Shown here piece by piece: positions 26,620-35,079 of a stretch of DNA of 64,000 nucleotides; position 1 is the stretch's first letter; each line of letters opens with the position of its first letter. Position numbers and translations under genes: made by a program. The stretch lies in assembly GCA_049324315.1 (NCBI GenBank), contig JBMOKU010000033.1, forward strand, positions 202,814 to 266,813, read 5' to 3'. The notes under the pieces were generated by a model. It was not told where the DNA came from. It made no database searches and worked only from the letters and a program-made list of their open reading frames with translations. This DNA is from JBMOKU01 sp049324315 (GTDB lineage: Bacteria > Bacillota > Clostridia > Peptostreptococcales > Thermotaleaceae).

Positions 26620-27585
26620 TTACTGTAAATCCAAGCTTTCAGGAAGTACTTCCGGTCCTTTATGTTCGAGGGCTTCAATCATGTTCGTTATTTTCAAGCC
26701 TTCTTTTTTATATTTCATATTTATGAAATAGACTGTCCATATGATGGAGCTTATGGGGTTCAGCAGGATACCTACGACAAAATCTATAAAAGGGCGGACC
26801 ATGGCACTGTATAACATTACCTGTGATACGATAGATTCTCCACCTTGGACTTTCCCGAATACAAAGCTAAGTAATCCGATGGCAGCCCCAATGGATGCGT
26901 ATATAGATACATTGACGCCCCAATGAAACATGGATATACTCCATACGCGAAAGGCATTTTTCAGAACCTCTCCCTTTGCAAATTGTATACTCCTCCTAAT
27001 AGATGCAAAGCCCTTTTCTTTATCAAATACAGCGATATGTAGGGAGTAAAACAAAAAGCTGCCTATAACTACTGTAATAAAAGACAAGAATAAGACATTA
27101 AATAGGAGGGAGATTAGTATGCTTGAAGCCATTTGCTGCTGAAAGGCCGTAATTGCTGCAGCCGTAACGCCTGCCAATCCTAGTATAAATAAGATAGGTA
27201 TAAGACATATGGTCAAAGCCCCTACGACCCTAAAGATATATTTGAAGCTGCCAAAAGCCTTTCCTACGGCATCGGTTGCAGAGATATCTTCTCCATTGAT
27301 ATAACCATAAGTCATATGAAAGATCCCTACGTTGCTTAAACACACCAGGCTTCCCATTCCCATAATTGTGACCGCCATAAGCAGCACAAATCCGATAACA
27401 CCATCCAGATTCGTCCAATACACCATAGGTAGAAGCAGCAATCCACCACCCAGCATTATCACAACCATGACAATAAAAAATAGGATCTGATAGCCTATTA
27501 AGCTTTTAAACTTCTTCTTGTATACCTCCAGGGAAAGATCCAACACCTTTGCATCCGTTATTTTTTCTTGAAACCATTTCTGCAT
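26620..27585 (-). CDS. Multi-pass membrane protein, first gene of the MoxR cluster
   Basis: This polytopic protein of about 321 residues has six or more hydrophobic segments. It resembles the loosely defined glycerophosphoryl-diester-phosphodiesterase membrane-domain family often found with DUF4129 and MoxR genes. The start at 27585 is supported by GGAGGCTGAAT; the in-frame ATG at 27618 lies inside a dispersed repeat and has no ribosome site. It opens the operon. A role in transport or assembly is only a guess. Confidence 0.75.
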   Translation of the reverse strand: MQKWFQEKITDAKVLDLSLEVYKKKFKSLIGYQILFFIVMVVIMLGGGLLLLPMVYWTNLDGVIGFVLLMAVTIMGMGSLVCLSNVGIFHMTYGYINGEDISATDAVGKAFGSFKYIFRVVGALTICLIPILFILGLAGVTAAAITAFQQQMASSILISLLFNVLFLSFITVVIGSFLFYSLHIAVFDKEKGFASIRRSIQFAKGEVLKNAFRVWSISMFHWGVNVSIYASIGAAIGLLSFVFGKVQGGESIVSQVMLYSAMVRPFIDFVVGILLNPISSIIWTVYFINMKYKKEGLKITNMIEALEHKGPEVLPESLDLQ

Positions 27586-27610
27586 ATTCAGCCTCCTTAA
27601 ATCATTTTTG

Positions 27611-27675
27611 TAACACATAGGAAATTATGTACTTTAATAAATTGTAGATAAGTCATAATTTCCGTTATATGTTCC
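27611..27675 (+). repeat. 65-bp palindromic repeat, copy A (MITE-like)
   Basis: TAACACATAGGAAATTATG at the left pairs with CATAATTTCCGTTATATGTT at the right around a loop containing AAATTGTAGATAA. A close relative lies in inverted orientation at 45110-45178. Both ends and the loop are conserved between the copies, which marks a dispersed element rather than a plain terminator. Confidence 0.7.
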
Positions 27676-28032
27676 AGCAAAGCCTATCTACTCGTCTTCC
27701 AAAGGAAGGCTTCGCTCTATTATTTTACCATATTTTCTATATGCTGTAAGTATTTCTTTGGTTTTTCACGATGACAGTCAAGCTGTTTTTATCTGCTGAA
27801 GAGTGATTGTAAGATGACAAAATGGCCAATAGATAGGGATTCATAGCATAAAAAGAGAGTAAATTTTTTATTTACAAAAAACTTACTCTTACACAAATTA
27901 TCTGCCAAATCATCCGTGGTTTCCTATTAAATTCTTCTATCTTTTTCATATGTTATTGACATTCTGTCAGGCAATACGATTAATAGGTACTGATCTCCAA
28001 CAACAATATTTGTAATGTTGGAAGTCCTATTT
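27676..28032. other. Non-coding spacer with a hairpin and a decayed minus-strand gene
   Basis: I see no intact gene. An AAGCCT...AGGCTT hairpin lies near 27690-27720 and a strong minus-strand hairpin at 27856-27889. Between the latter and the racemase relic at 28033 the minus strand reads as short broken frames, consistent with an eroded gene. Confidence 0.5.
27856..27889 (-). terminator. Minus-strand hairpin terminator
   Basis: AGAGTAAATTTTTT pairs with AAAAAACTTACTCT around ATTTAC. On the minus strand it is followed by CTTTTTATG. It probably once ended the gene whose relic starts at 28083 and may now serve the MocR gene. Confidence 0.55.
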
Positions 28033-28083
28033 CTACTTAATCTTATCTAAATTAACTATCAATAATGAATATCTGTCTTTCAT
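28033..28083 (-). pseudogene. N-terminal relic of a third racemase paralog
   Basis: The frame reads MKDRYSLLIVNLDKIK and stops. It matches the start of the intact racemase at 33599-34690 (MKDRYPLLEINLDKIN) at 12 of 16 residues, but nothing recognisable follows. It lies just downstream of the MocR gene and upstream of a terminator hairpin, so a deleted racemase copy is the simplest reading. Confidence 0.65.
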
Positions 28084-28178
28084 AATGATCTCTGAAGAAT
28101 TGTCGTTAGGTTCCATTTCACATGATAGACTGCAAAATAACGACCACCGTAAAATTCATTTCATTACCAGTCATAATT

Positions 28179-29624
28179 CTAACTGGATAACTCCCGTATA
28201 ATGCGGGCCAGTATTTTAATTCCTCTTTTCATGTCCTCCATGGATGCGTAGGAGTAACTAATCCGAATATATTTATTGGGTGTTGTGTCATACAAATATC
28301 CGGGATATATGATTAAGTTATGGGCGGCTGCTTTTTCGAAAAGTTTTTGCATTGAAATATCGGCGAGAATTTCTACCCATACAAAAAAGCCTCCTGAAGG
28401 TATTTCCCATCGAGCCAAATCGCCAAAGTTACATGCCAGCAGTTCTAATGTATTATCCCTTCTTTGCCTTAAACTCTGTCGCAGCTTTTCCGTATGTATT
28501 TGATGAAGTCCTGTTTCAAACCATTTTGCCACCGCCAGCTGAGCAAGAGAACTGGAACCATAATCTATCTGCATTTTAAGATCCGCTAGTCTATCGATAA
28601 CCCGTTCCGGGCCCACAATCCAGCCAATTCGTAGACCTGAACTTAAAGATTTGGATACACTCCCCACATAGAGAACGAGACCTTTGTCATCCATACTCTT
28701 CAAAGATACAGGGGGAGGTTTGTCGATCCAAAGTTCTCTATAAACATCATCTTCGATGATTGGAATATTCTCTTTTTCACAGGTTTTTATTAAAAGCTTT
28801 CTCCTTTCTAGGGACATCATACGACCTGTGGGGTTTTGAAAGTTTGGAATCGTGTAAAGTATACTGGACCTGGCTTTTTTACCGTAATCCTTTAACAAGT
28901 CAACCCGTATTCCTTCATTATCCATTGGAATCCCTGCGCGCTTCATCCCTAATGACTGAAATACTTCTAATGAATATAAGAAAGAAGGTTTTTCTAAAAA
29001 AACCAGTGAGCCTTGATGTAATAATCCCATAGATATTAATTGAATTGACTGCAGAGCACCGGATACAATCAAAATATTTTCTGGTGGGGCATAAATATCA
29101 ATGGATTTTAAGTAACGACTAACTTGATCACGCAATTCCGGCATACCCTTCGGTTCCTCATAGCCCAATTTATTCAGTGTTCTTCCGATATCCCCTAATA
29201 TTTTCTGCATTTCACTTCCTGGAAATAATTCGGACGAAGCCTCACCGGTCCCCAGTCGCAGCATATTGTCTTTGAACTCGTTGTTATTAATAACTTGTAA
29301 TGTACCCTTATTAGAATTGTGAATTCCTTCTTCAATATAACTCTGCCAGTTAGGTAGGCGTTCTAAATGAGAAGGCAAATGCCTGGACACCCAGGTTCCA
29401 CGCTTCCCTTTAGATTGCAGCAATCCTAAAAACTTAAGTTCCTCGAGGGCTTCCATCACCGTACTCCTATTTACTTCAAATGATGAAGCGAGTTCCCGCT
29501 GGGTTGGAATCGGTGAACCTGGTGGAAGATCACCGCATTTGATTTTCGTAACGAAATAGTCAACGATTTGCTGATAAATGGATTTTTTATCTTCACGATC
29601 AGGTTTCCATCTCCAAACTTCCAT
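28179..29624 (-). CDS. MocR-type GntR/aminotransferase-fold regulator
   Basis: This 481-residue protein has an N-terminal GntR winged helix (IYQQIVDYFVTKIKCGDLPP and LASSFEVNRSTVMEAL) and a fold-type-I aminotransferase-like domain with the PLP lysine in GSVSKSLSSGLRIGW. I start it at 29624, where GGGAGGT precedes the ATG. It lies 84 bases downstream of an ornithine/alanine racemase gene on the same strand, suggesting it senses an amino acid and controls the racemase genes. The effector is unknown. Confidence 0.9.
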   Translation of the reverse strand: MEVWRWKPDREDKKSIYQQIVDYFVTKIKCGDLPPGSPIPTQRELASSFEVNRSTVMEALEELKFLGLLQSKGKRGTWVSRHLPSHLERLPNWQSYIEEGIHNSNKGTLQVINNNEFKDNMLRLGTGEASSELFPGSEMQKILGDIGRTLNKLGYEEPKGMPELRDQVSRYLKSIDIYAPPENILIVSGALQSIQLISMGLLHQGSLVFLEKPSFLYSLEVFQSLGMKRAGIPMDNEGIRVDLLKDYGKKARSSILYTIPNFQNPTGRMMSLERRKLLIKTCEKENIPIIEDDVYRELWIDKPPPVSLKSMDDKGLVLYVGSVSKSLSSGLRIGWIVGPERVIDRLADLKMQIDYGSSSLAQLAVAKWFETGLHQIHTEKLRQSLRQRRDNTLELLACNFGDLARWEIPSGGFFVWVEILADISMQKLFEKAAAHNLIIYPGYLYDTTPNKYIRISYSYASMEDMKRGIKILARIIRELSS

Positions 29625-29708
29625 CCACTTTAAACCTCCCTTGCCATTGCCCAAAGTATTATTTGAAAAAGCTCTTCCCTCTCCATAAAAGTGGAATTAA
29701 AGTTTTCA

Positions 29709-30812
29709 TTATGATTGATAGTTGAAGACTTTTTTTACATACTGAGATGCAGATAAAAATACCATTGCTTGATAAAACATCATGAACTCAAGAACATCTC
29801 CAACCTGAATGTCTTTTTTGCAGTCTTCTATGTCAATAATCAAATGGTCGCTGCTGCTCCCCACAGTTTCAACACCTTCAAGCAAAGGAATTAGTTTAGT
29901 ATGGTCTCCAAAATCCTGCTTGCCAACCGCAAGCAGGGCCCTCTTTCTTATTCCTTTATCAATATAGATCGGCTTATTTCCATACGCATCAACAAATGTC
30001 TCTCCAATTGGATGGCTTGGTTTGTTTTTGACTTCAATAACCTGTGCCTTCAATATGAAAGTATCCTGATGCATACCTTTCATTTCGATATTCCATAAAT
30101 CAGGTAAATCTCTATTAATAAGAATTGCCTCACCAAACCTAAGGTTGTTAACTTTCGTAGGCATTTTGCCTTGGAGCAGCAATGGTATTGAAGTGCTGGC
30201 TCCCCCCGAAACAATTTCAAGCTTTCTTCCTATTTTGTTTTCTATATCCTCAGCCAAAGTACAAAGACTGCCTATGTTTTCCTGACTTGGTTTTATTGAA
30301 CCGTAACAGCCTACATTGGTGCCTATACCTAGAAATTTTACATGTCTAAGGCTTTTCTCAATATATTCGGCAAGATTAATAAGTTCATTTTTATCAAAGA
30401 AGCCTTCACGTAAATCCCCGACATCAAGCATCAAAACAACACTATGCATTACATTCTTTCTACGGCATATCTTTTCTATTTCTTCTACTGTATGCCATTC
30501 AGAATTGAGACTTATATCAATATTTCCTGCAATATATTCTAATTCACAGGGTCTAGGTATTCTATTAAGCATGGTAGGCTTAGTAATTCCTTGCTTTTTT
30601 AACTTTAGCAATTGTTCTATACGAGAACTTGCAATGTGTTCACAATCTGCTCTGATAAATTCTTTAGCAACTTCAGGTATACCGTTAAAGCCTTTTATTA
30701 CACCTGTTACGCTTATCCCATTTTGTCTACACAAATCAACAAGTTTTTTTGCATTTTCATAAATATTATTCATGTTAATCTGCAGTATAGGATACATAGC
30801 TTTTTTTCCCAT
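29709..30812 (-). CDS. Alanine/ornithine racemase family PLP enzyme, paralog 1
   Basis: This 367-residue alanine-racemase-fold (type III) enzyme belongs to the group that includes clostridial ornithine racemase. The PLP lysine lies in SVTGVIKGFNGIPEV. Other conserved blocks are LGIGTNVGCYGS, GRKLEIVSGGASTSIP and RFGEAILINRDL. Its closest relative in the window is the paralog at 33599-34690, with which it shares most motifs. Orr-type enzymes feed D-ornithine into amino-acid fermentation; the substrate here (ornithine, alanine or another) is not decided. It starts behind AGGAGGGAGCGTT. Confidence 0.87.
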   Translation of the reverse strand: MGKKAMYPILQINMNNIYENAKKLVDLCRQNGISVTGVIKGFNGIPEVAKEFIRADCEHIASSRIEQLLKLKKQGITKPTMLNRIPRPCELEYIAGNIDISLNSEWHTVEEIEKICRRKNVMHSVVLMLDVGDLREGFFDKNELINLAEYIEKSLRHVKFLGIGTNVGCYGSIKPSQENIGSLCTLAEDIENKIGRKLEIVSGGASTSIPLLLQGKMPTKVNNLRFGEAILINRDLPDLWNIEMKGMHQDTFILKAQVIEVKNKPSHPIGETFVDAYGNKPIYIDKGIRKRALLAVGKQDFGDHTKLIPLLEGVETVGSSSDHLIIDIEDCKKDIQVGDVLEFMMFYQAMVFLSASQYVKKVFNYQS

Positions 30813-30943
30813 AACGCTCCCTCCTAATAGAAAATATACTTTTATATTTCAAGTATAGCAAAAGACATTTTATATAACTCCATCCATATATCAAAAGCTT
30901 CAGCCAACCATAAATAACATGTACTTTCTTATGCAATAAAAAA

Positions 30944-30976
30944 AGTCCTCGACACTTATTCAGCTAATCAAGGACT
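30944..30976 (-). terminator. Terminator of the Cache-tailed chemoreceptor gene
   Basis: AGTCCTCGA pairs with TCAAGGACT (one mismatch). On the minus strand the stem is followed by TTTTTTTATTG, ten bases beyond the stop codon of the chemoreceptor gene. Confidence 0.75.
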
Positions 30977-30985
30977 CCATCTTCT

Positions 30986-32521
30986 CTAACCCAATGTCAA
31001 ATCGGCCATTAGAACACCTATTATTTTTCCAAAGCTGTCTTTTACGGGTGTCGACATGGCAATACAGTAATTATTAGAATCTAAAGATATGTATGGTTCG
31101 GAAACATAATCTTTCCCCGCGATTCCTTTTTTAAAATATTCTCTATGGGCAAAATTCGTATACAAGCTTTCATCATATAGTGTTTTATCGATACCAATTC
31201 CAACGGTTTCTCCATGGATATCAAAAAGGCAAATGATTTCAAAGAACTTGTGCTTAGTATATGCATCATATAGTTTCCTATCACAGGTATTTCTTTCAAA
31301 GGGCTGTAATGTTCGATCCGAAGCTATGGACTTTAGTACTTGAAAACCTTGCTGAATGTAGGTATCTATTTCATGATCAATTTCATAGGATTTTACAAAT
31401 CCGTGGATGATATCTTTGATTTCGCCAGTCATATGATTCAGTTCTTTAAGAGAGCCGAACATATCTTCAACAAGGGAAGCTTGCTGCTGTGTGGTTGCAG
31501 AAGCTTCTTGAGCACCGGCTGAACATTGCTGTGCATTTTCAGATATATTTTTCATAAGGTCTTTTATATGTTGAATGACATTCGCCTCATCTTTTGCTAA
31601 ATAACATATGCTGTCAATAGAGGATAATGTATCTTTCGTCGTGGAAATTGCACAGTCAAAATATTTTTTTGCATCATTGGCATGGAGGATATTATTTCTT
31701 ATCTGCTCAGTATCTTTATGTATTTCATCGGCAAGGGTATTGATCTCTTGTAGGATGCTGCTTAACAATATTTCAATTTCTTGTGCGTATTGGGACGCTT
31801 GTTCTGCCAATTTTTTTACTTCATTGGCAACAACAGCGAAACCCTTACCCATTTCACCAGCACGGGCTGCTTCAATAGATGCATTAAGTGCTAAGAGATT
31901 TGTATTTTCACTGATTACTCGAACGGACTCTGTAATTACGTGAATTTCTTGAGCTTTATTTTCTAAATGACTGATTCTCTTAGAAAGATAATAGCTGTTT
32001 TCAGCGTTTTCATTCAAACTTTGTAGAAGCTGGTCGTAAACCTCCACGCTTTTACTTATCGTTCCCATGCCTATAATGGCTTGACCTTTCGTGGTTTCTG
32101 TACTAAATACAATTTTTTGAAAATCTTCTCCTATTTTTTCTGTCATTTTGAAAGCTTGTACAACATCATTTGCTTGAGATTCAAAACCAGTGGCTATCTC
32201 TGCTATAGATTGGGCATTTTGCTTGATTCCACTGTTAATATACTCAGCATTTTGTGTTATTTGCAGGACATGTTTTTTGATTTTATCACCTGTTGAGCCT
32301 ACGATAGCAATGAATCTCCTCATGTTGCCCATAAACGCATTGACCATTTTGCAGATGTCCGTTAAAATCCCCATTTCTTTTGTATTCATCTTTTTTGTAA
32401 AATCTCCATCTACAATATGAGCCATTTTTCTTTGGATGTGTTTTAATTTTCTCAATGTAGCGATCGTGAACATAAGTAAAATGAAAAAAAGCCCTAATAG
32501 AATAGCAAAAATAAAATTCAT
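30986..32521 (-). CDS. Chemoreceptor with C-terminal Cache/PDC-like sensor
   Basis: This 511-residue protein has one N-terminal membrane helix (about residues 3-23), a HAMP-like segment and an MCP signalling domain with LALNASIEAARAGEMGKGFA. The last 125 residues form a PDC/Cache-like sensor region (AHREYFKKGIAGKDYVSEP and IAMSTPVKDSFGKIIGVLMA), with no further membrane helix. Cache domains normally lie outside the cell and before the signalling domain, so here the sensor would be cytoplasmic. The start at 32521 follows GGGAGGATTTAT. It sits between two racemase genes. Confidence 0.88.
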   Translation of the reverse strand: MNFIFAILLGLFFILLMFTIATLRKLKHIQRKMAHIVDGDFTKKMNTKEMGILTDICKMVNAFMGNMRRFIAIVGSTGDKIKKHVLQITQNAEYINSGIKQNAQSIAEIATGFESQANDVVQAFKMTEKIGEDFQKIVFSTETTKGQAIIGMGTISKSVEVYDQLLQSLNENAENSYYLSKRISHLENKAQEIHVITESVRVISENTNLLALNASIEAARAGEMGKGFAVVANEVKKLAEQASQYAQEIEILLSSILQEINTLADEIHKDTEQIRNNILHANDAKKYFDCAISTTKDTLSSIDSICYLAKDEANVIQHIKDLMKNISENAQQCSAGAQEASATTQQQASLVEDMFGSLKELNHMTGEIKDIIHGFVKSYEIDHEIDTYIQQGFQVLKSIASDRTLQPFERNTCDRKLYDAYTKHKFFEIICLFDIHGETVGIGIDKTLYDESLYTNFAHREYFKKGIAGKDYVSEPYISLDSNNYCIAMSTPVKDSFGKIIGVLMADLTLG

Positions 32522-32665
32522 ATAAATCCTCCCAATCAAAATTAGAGTAAAGTTTATCCTAGTCCATTATACAACACATGTATAACAAAGAATATTCTAA
32601 TAATTATGAAAATTTCGGCATATGTATTCAATAAACACTGTTTGAGGGATTCTATATGAATAGTA

Positions 32666-32699
32666 AAGAGTAAATTCTTCATTTGAAAAATTTACTCTT
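32666..32699 (-). terminator. Terminator of the DUF6544-like gene
   Basis: AAGAGTAAATT and AATTTACTCTT form an 11-bp stem just beyond the stop codon of the minus-strand gene, followed by TACTATTC. Confidence 0.6.
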
Positions 32700-32706
32700 G
32701 TTGGAA

Positions 32707-33543
32707 TCACTGATTGTATTCAATTTCTTTGATATCCACCCTTGCATAGCAATAATCGCCCTCCTGGAAATGCCACACGGCTTCTCCACCGTCCATAATC
32801 TTCACTCCGTTCACTTCTTTATATCCTTTGACCGGTGTCGACCATCTTACTTTTTCATAGGTTTTGCCCGTGGGTGAATAATATCGATCGTCGGAAACAA
32901 AATTGATCAATTCCCCTTTTTCATTGAAATATAATACTGCAGATACTTCGTACCCATTATTATTAAAGGTCGCTTTTGCTGTCAGATCATCGATGGCTTC
33001 CCATTGAATTCTTTCATCGATCAGGCTGGCGGGTGTCAGCAAGCACATATCATTGAAAACAGTAACAGTCTCACCTTGGTTCATCTCCTGTCCCATTCCC
33101 TCAGCCACGGTGATCAACCCTGCCAGTTTTATCAACATAGACGCCTTTGCATTGGAATAAGTATGCAAGCCGATGACCGGAACCCCGAACATTTTCATTT
33201 CTATGAGATATAGTCTCATAGGCTCATCAAAAAAGCTATGTTGCTGTGCTTGTATCCTATTCCAACCTCTTTTCGGGTCGGTTTTGAATTCTCCATCAAA
33301 GACAACCCTCACATTTCTCACTTTTTCCTTACCTATCACACCTGTATACCGTAGATATTTTTGAACCGGCTCCGGTAGATGTTTGATATCCTTTTCTGTT
33401 AGAATTTGGCTTTGTGGACTCATTATGCTGCCAAGGGCCTTTGACACTTCGTTTATATATGTTCTTTTTAATGCTTGTGATTTATATATACAAAGTGAAG
33501 TCCCTATTCCTATCAGCATAGGAAAGATATAGTTTTTTAGCAT
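32707..33543 (-). CDS. DUF6544/DUF6920-like protein, membrane-anchored
   Basis: This 278-residue protein has an N-terminal hydrophobic anchor (about residues 3-20) and a conserved LPEPVQKYLRYTGVIG motif (near residue 60), the hallmark of a family annotated only as a domain of unknown function. The rest is beta-rich with a C-terminal GEAVWHFQEGDYCYARVDI. I start it at the ATG at 33543 after AAGGGGAAGTGACA. It follows racemase paralog 2 by about 55 bases and is probably in the same transcript. No function can be stated. Confidence 0.78.
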   Translation of the reverse strand: MLKNYIFPMLIGIGTSLCIYKSQALKRTYINEVSKALGSIMSPQSQILTEKDIKHLPEPVQKYLRYTGVIGKEKVRNVRVVFDGEFKTDPKRGWNRIQAQQHSFFDEPMRLYLIEMKMFGVPVIGLHTYSNAKASMLIKLAGLITVAEGMGQEMNQGETVTVFNDMCLLTPASLIDERIQWEAIDDLTAKATFNNNGYEVSAVLYFNEKGELINFVSDDRYYSPTGKTYEKVRWSTPVKGYKEVNGVKIMDGGEAVWHFQEGDYCYARVDIKEIEYNQ

Positions 33544-33598
33544 TGTCACTTCCCCTTTTTTATATAGACTAAAAAGCCGTCTGTATCTTATAGGGAAG

Positions 33599-34690
33599 TT
33601 ATCTTATAAATTTTTTCTCGACAGAGGGTGACCCGGTAAGATATAGCATTGGACCATAGAACATTTCAAATTCCATCACGTCTCCAAGATTTATCTCCTG
33701 TCCACATTCCTCAACATCCACAATTAGATGGTCACTGCTTGCACCAACAATTTTTACACCTTGAAGTTTTGGAATCAAACTGTCATAGAAAACAAAATCC
33801 TGCTTGCCCACTGCCAATATTGCTCTTTTTCTTATTCCACTGTCGATATATTCCGGCTTTTTGCCAAAGGCATCTACAAAAAGTTCACCGATTGGATACG
33901 TGGGCTTTTCTCTAACTTCTATGACTTGTGCCTTTAACACAATCGTATCCTTATGTATATATGGCATATCATATCCCCATAAATCCACCAAATCTCTTCC
34001 TAAAAGTATCCCTTCGCCGATTCTAAGATGATTGATTCCTTCCGGCATTGTTCCTTCCAGTATAAGAGGAATGGACGTCGTTGCTCCTCCAGATACGATC
34101 TCCAGTTTTCTTCCAATGCGTTCCTCGATTTTCTGGGCTATCCTACAAAGTCTACCTAAATTTTCAGGCGTAGGCTTTACAGAGCCATAACATCCTAAGT
34201 TTGTACCTATGCCCATCAGTTCCACCTGCGTAAGATGATTTTCTGTAAAAACCGTCAGATCTTCAAACTCCTTCTCATCTATAATTCCTTCTCGAAGATC
34301 ACCTAGATCAAACATCAAAATAACTTTATGCTTTTTTTCTTGCCGTATGCATTCTTCTTCAATTCTTTCGAGGGTTTTGCGTTCTGAATTAAGACTAATA
34401 TCTACAATATCAACTAACTCATCGATTTCACTAAGCATTGGTAGTCTTAGAAGCATCAAGGGAAGCTTACACCCTTTTTTCTTTATGCTTCTTAGCTGAT
34501 CCATACGGGAATGGGCTATATGAGAACAGTCTCCGTTCATGAAGATGTCAACAATCTCCGGTATAGCGTTTACCCCTTTCACCACGCCAGACACCGAAAT
34601 ACCTCTTTCTTTACATAAATCGGTGATGAAAGCCAGATTTTGATTGATCTTATCTAAATTAATCTCTAGCAATGGATATCTATCTTTCAT
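33599..34690 (-). CDS. Alanine/ornithine racemase family PLP enzyme, paralog 2
   Basis: This 363-residue enzyme is of the same family as the gene at 29709-30812. The PLP lysine is in SVSGVVKGVNAIPEI, with LMGIGTNLGCYGS, GRKLEIVSGGATTSIP and LRIGEGILLGRDL blocks. The two paralogs are alike over their whole length, so they arose by duplication, and the relic at 28033-28083 resembles this copy most. It starts behind AAGGGGGAGCATC. A perfect-consensus promoter lies 300 bases upstream, but a strong terminator lies between. Confidence 0.87.
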   Translation of the reverse strand: MKDRYPLLEINLDKINQNLAFITDLCKERGISVSGVVKGVNAIPEIVDIFMNGDCSHIAHSRMDQLRSIKKKGCKLPLMLLRLPMLSEIDELVDIVDISLNSERKTLERIEEECIRQEKKHKVILMFDLGDLREGIIDEKEFEDLTVFTENHLTQVELMGIGTNLGCYGSVKPTPENLGRLCRIAQKIEERIGRKLEIVSGGATTSIPLILEGTMPEGINHLRIGEGILLGRDLVDLWGYDMPYIHKDTIVLKAQVIEVREKPTYPIGELFVDAFGKKPEYIDSGIRKRAILAVGKQDFVFYDSLIPKLQGVKIVGASSDHLIVDVEECGQEINLGDVMEFEMFYGPMLYLTGSPSVEKKFIR

Positions 34691-34910
34691 GATGCTCCCC
34701 CTTCATCATTTATTAAAGAACAGAATTGGTGCTTTTTTACATTATATCCTAAAAAATATTAAAGAAGTAGATGTACATAGAAAATTTATCATAAAAGATA
34801 TCATAATTGAAAAAACCACCTTCCGCATGGATCGTACTCGAAGATGGTTAATCACATATATAAATAAATTTTTAAGCACTGCGGCGGACATACTTAACTA
34901 TTAGATAAAA

Positions 34911-34931
34911 AAATCCTTCTTGGTTCGAAGG
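34911..34931 (-). terminator. Leader terminator between the minus-strand promoter and racemase 2
   Basis: On the minus strand TCCTTC, a GAACCAA loop and GAAGGA are followed at once by TTTTTTTATC, a textbook intrinsic terminator. It lies about 80 bases downstream of the promoter at 34996-35024 and about 215 bases before the racemase start. Confidence 0.7.
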
Positions 34932-34944
34932 AGGAATAAAATAA

Positions 34945-34973
34945 TTGACAGCATGGAATTGTAAGTATATAAT
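34945..34973 (+). promoter_or_regulatory. Perfect sigma-A promoter, plus strand
   Basis: TTGACA, exactly 17 bases, TATAAT. It points toward the MBL-fold hydrolase gene that starts at 35080. Confidence 0.85.
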
Positions 34974-34995
34974 ATAATAATAAAATTTTTAGAAT

Positions 34996-35024
34996 ATTAT
35001 ATCATAAAATTTCACATTTGTCAA
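34996..35024 (-). promoter_or_regulatory. Perfect sigma-A promoter, minus strand
   Basis: On the minus strand TTGACA (35019-35024), exactly 17 bases, TATAAT (34996-35001). It points at the plus-strand promoter 22 bases away, so the two start sites should lie within about 10 bases of each other. Confidence 0.85.
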
Positions 35025-35079
35025 TATTTTTTGCACGAGAAGATGATAATCTTTTATCTTACTCAAATGGAGGGATATT

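Noticed and set aside
34644..34904. Plus-strand open frame of 86 codons
   Set aside because: It starts inside the racemase gene on the other strand, has no ribosome site and shows no recognisable protein pattern.
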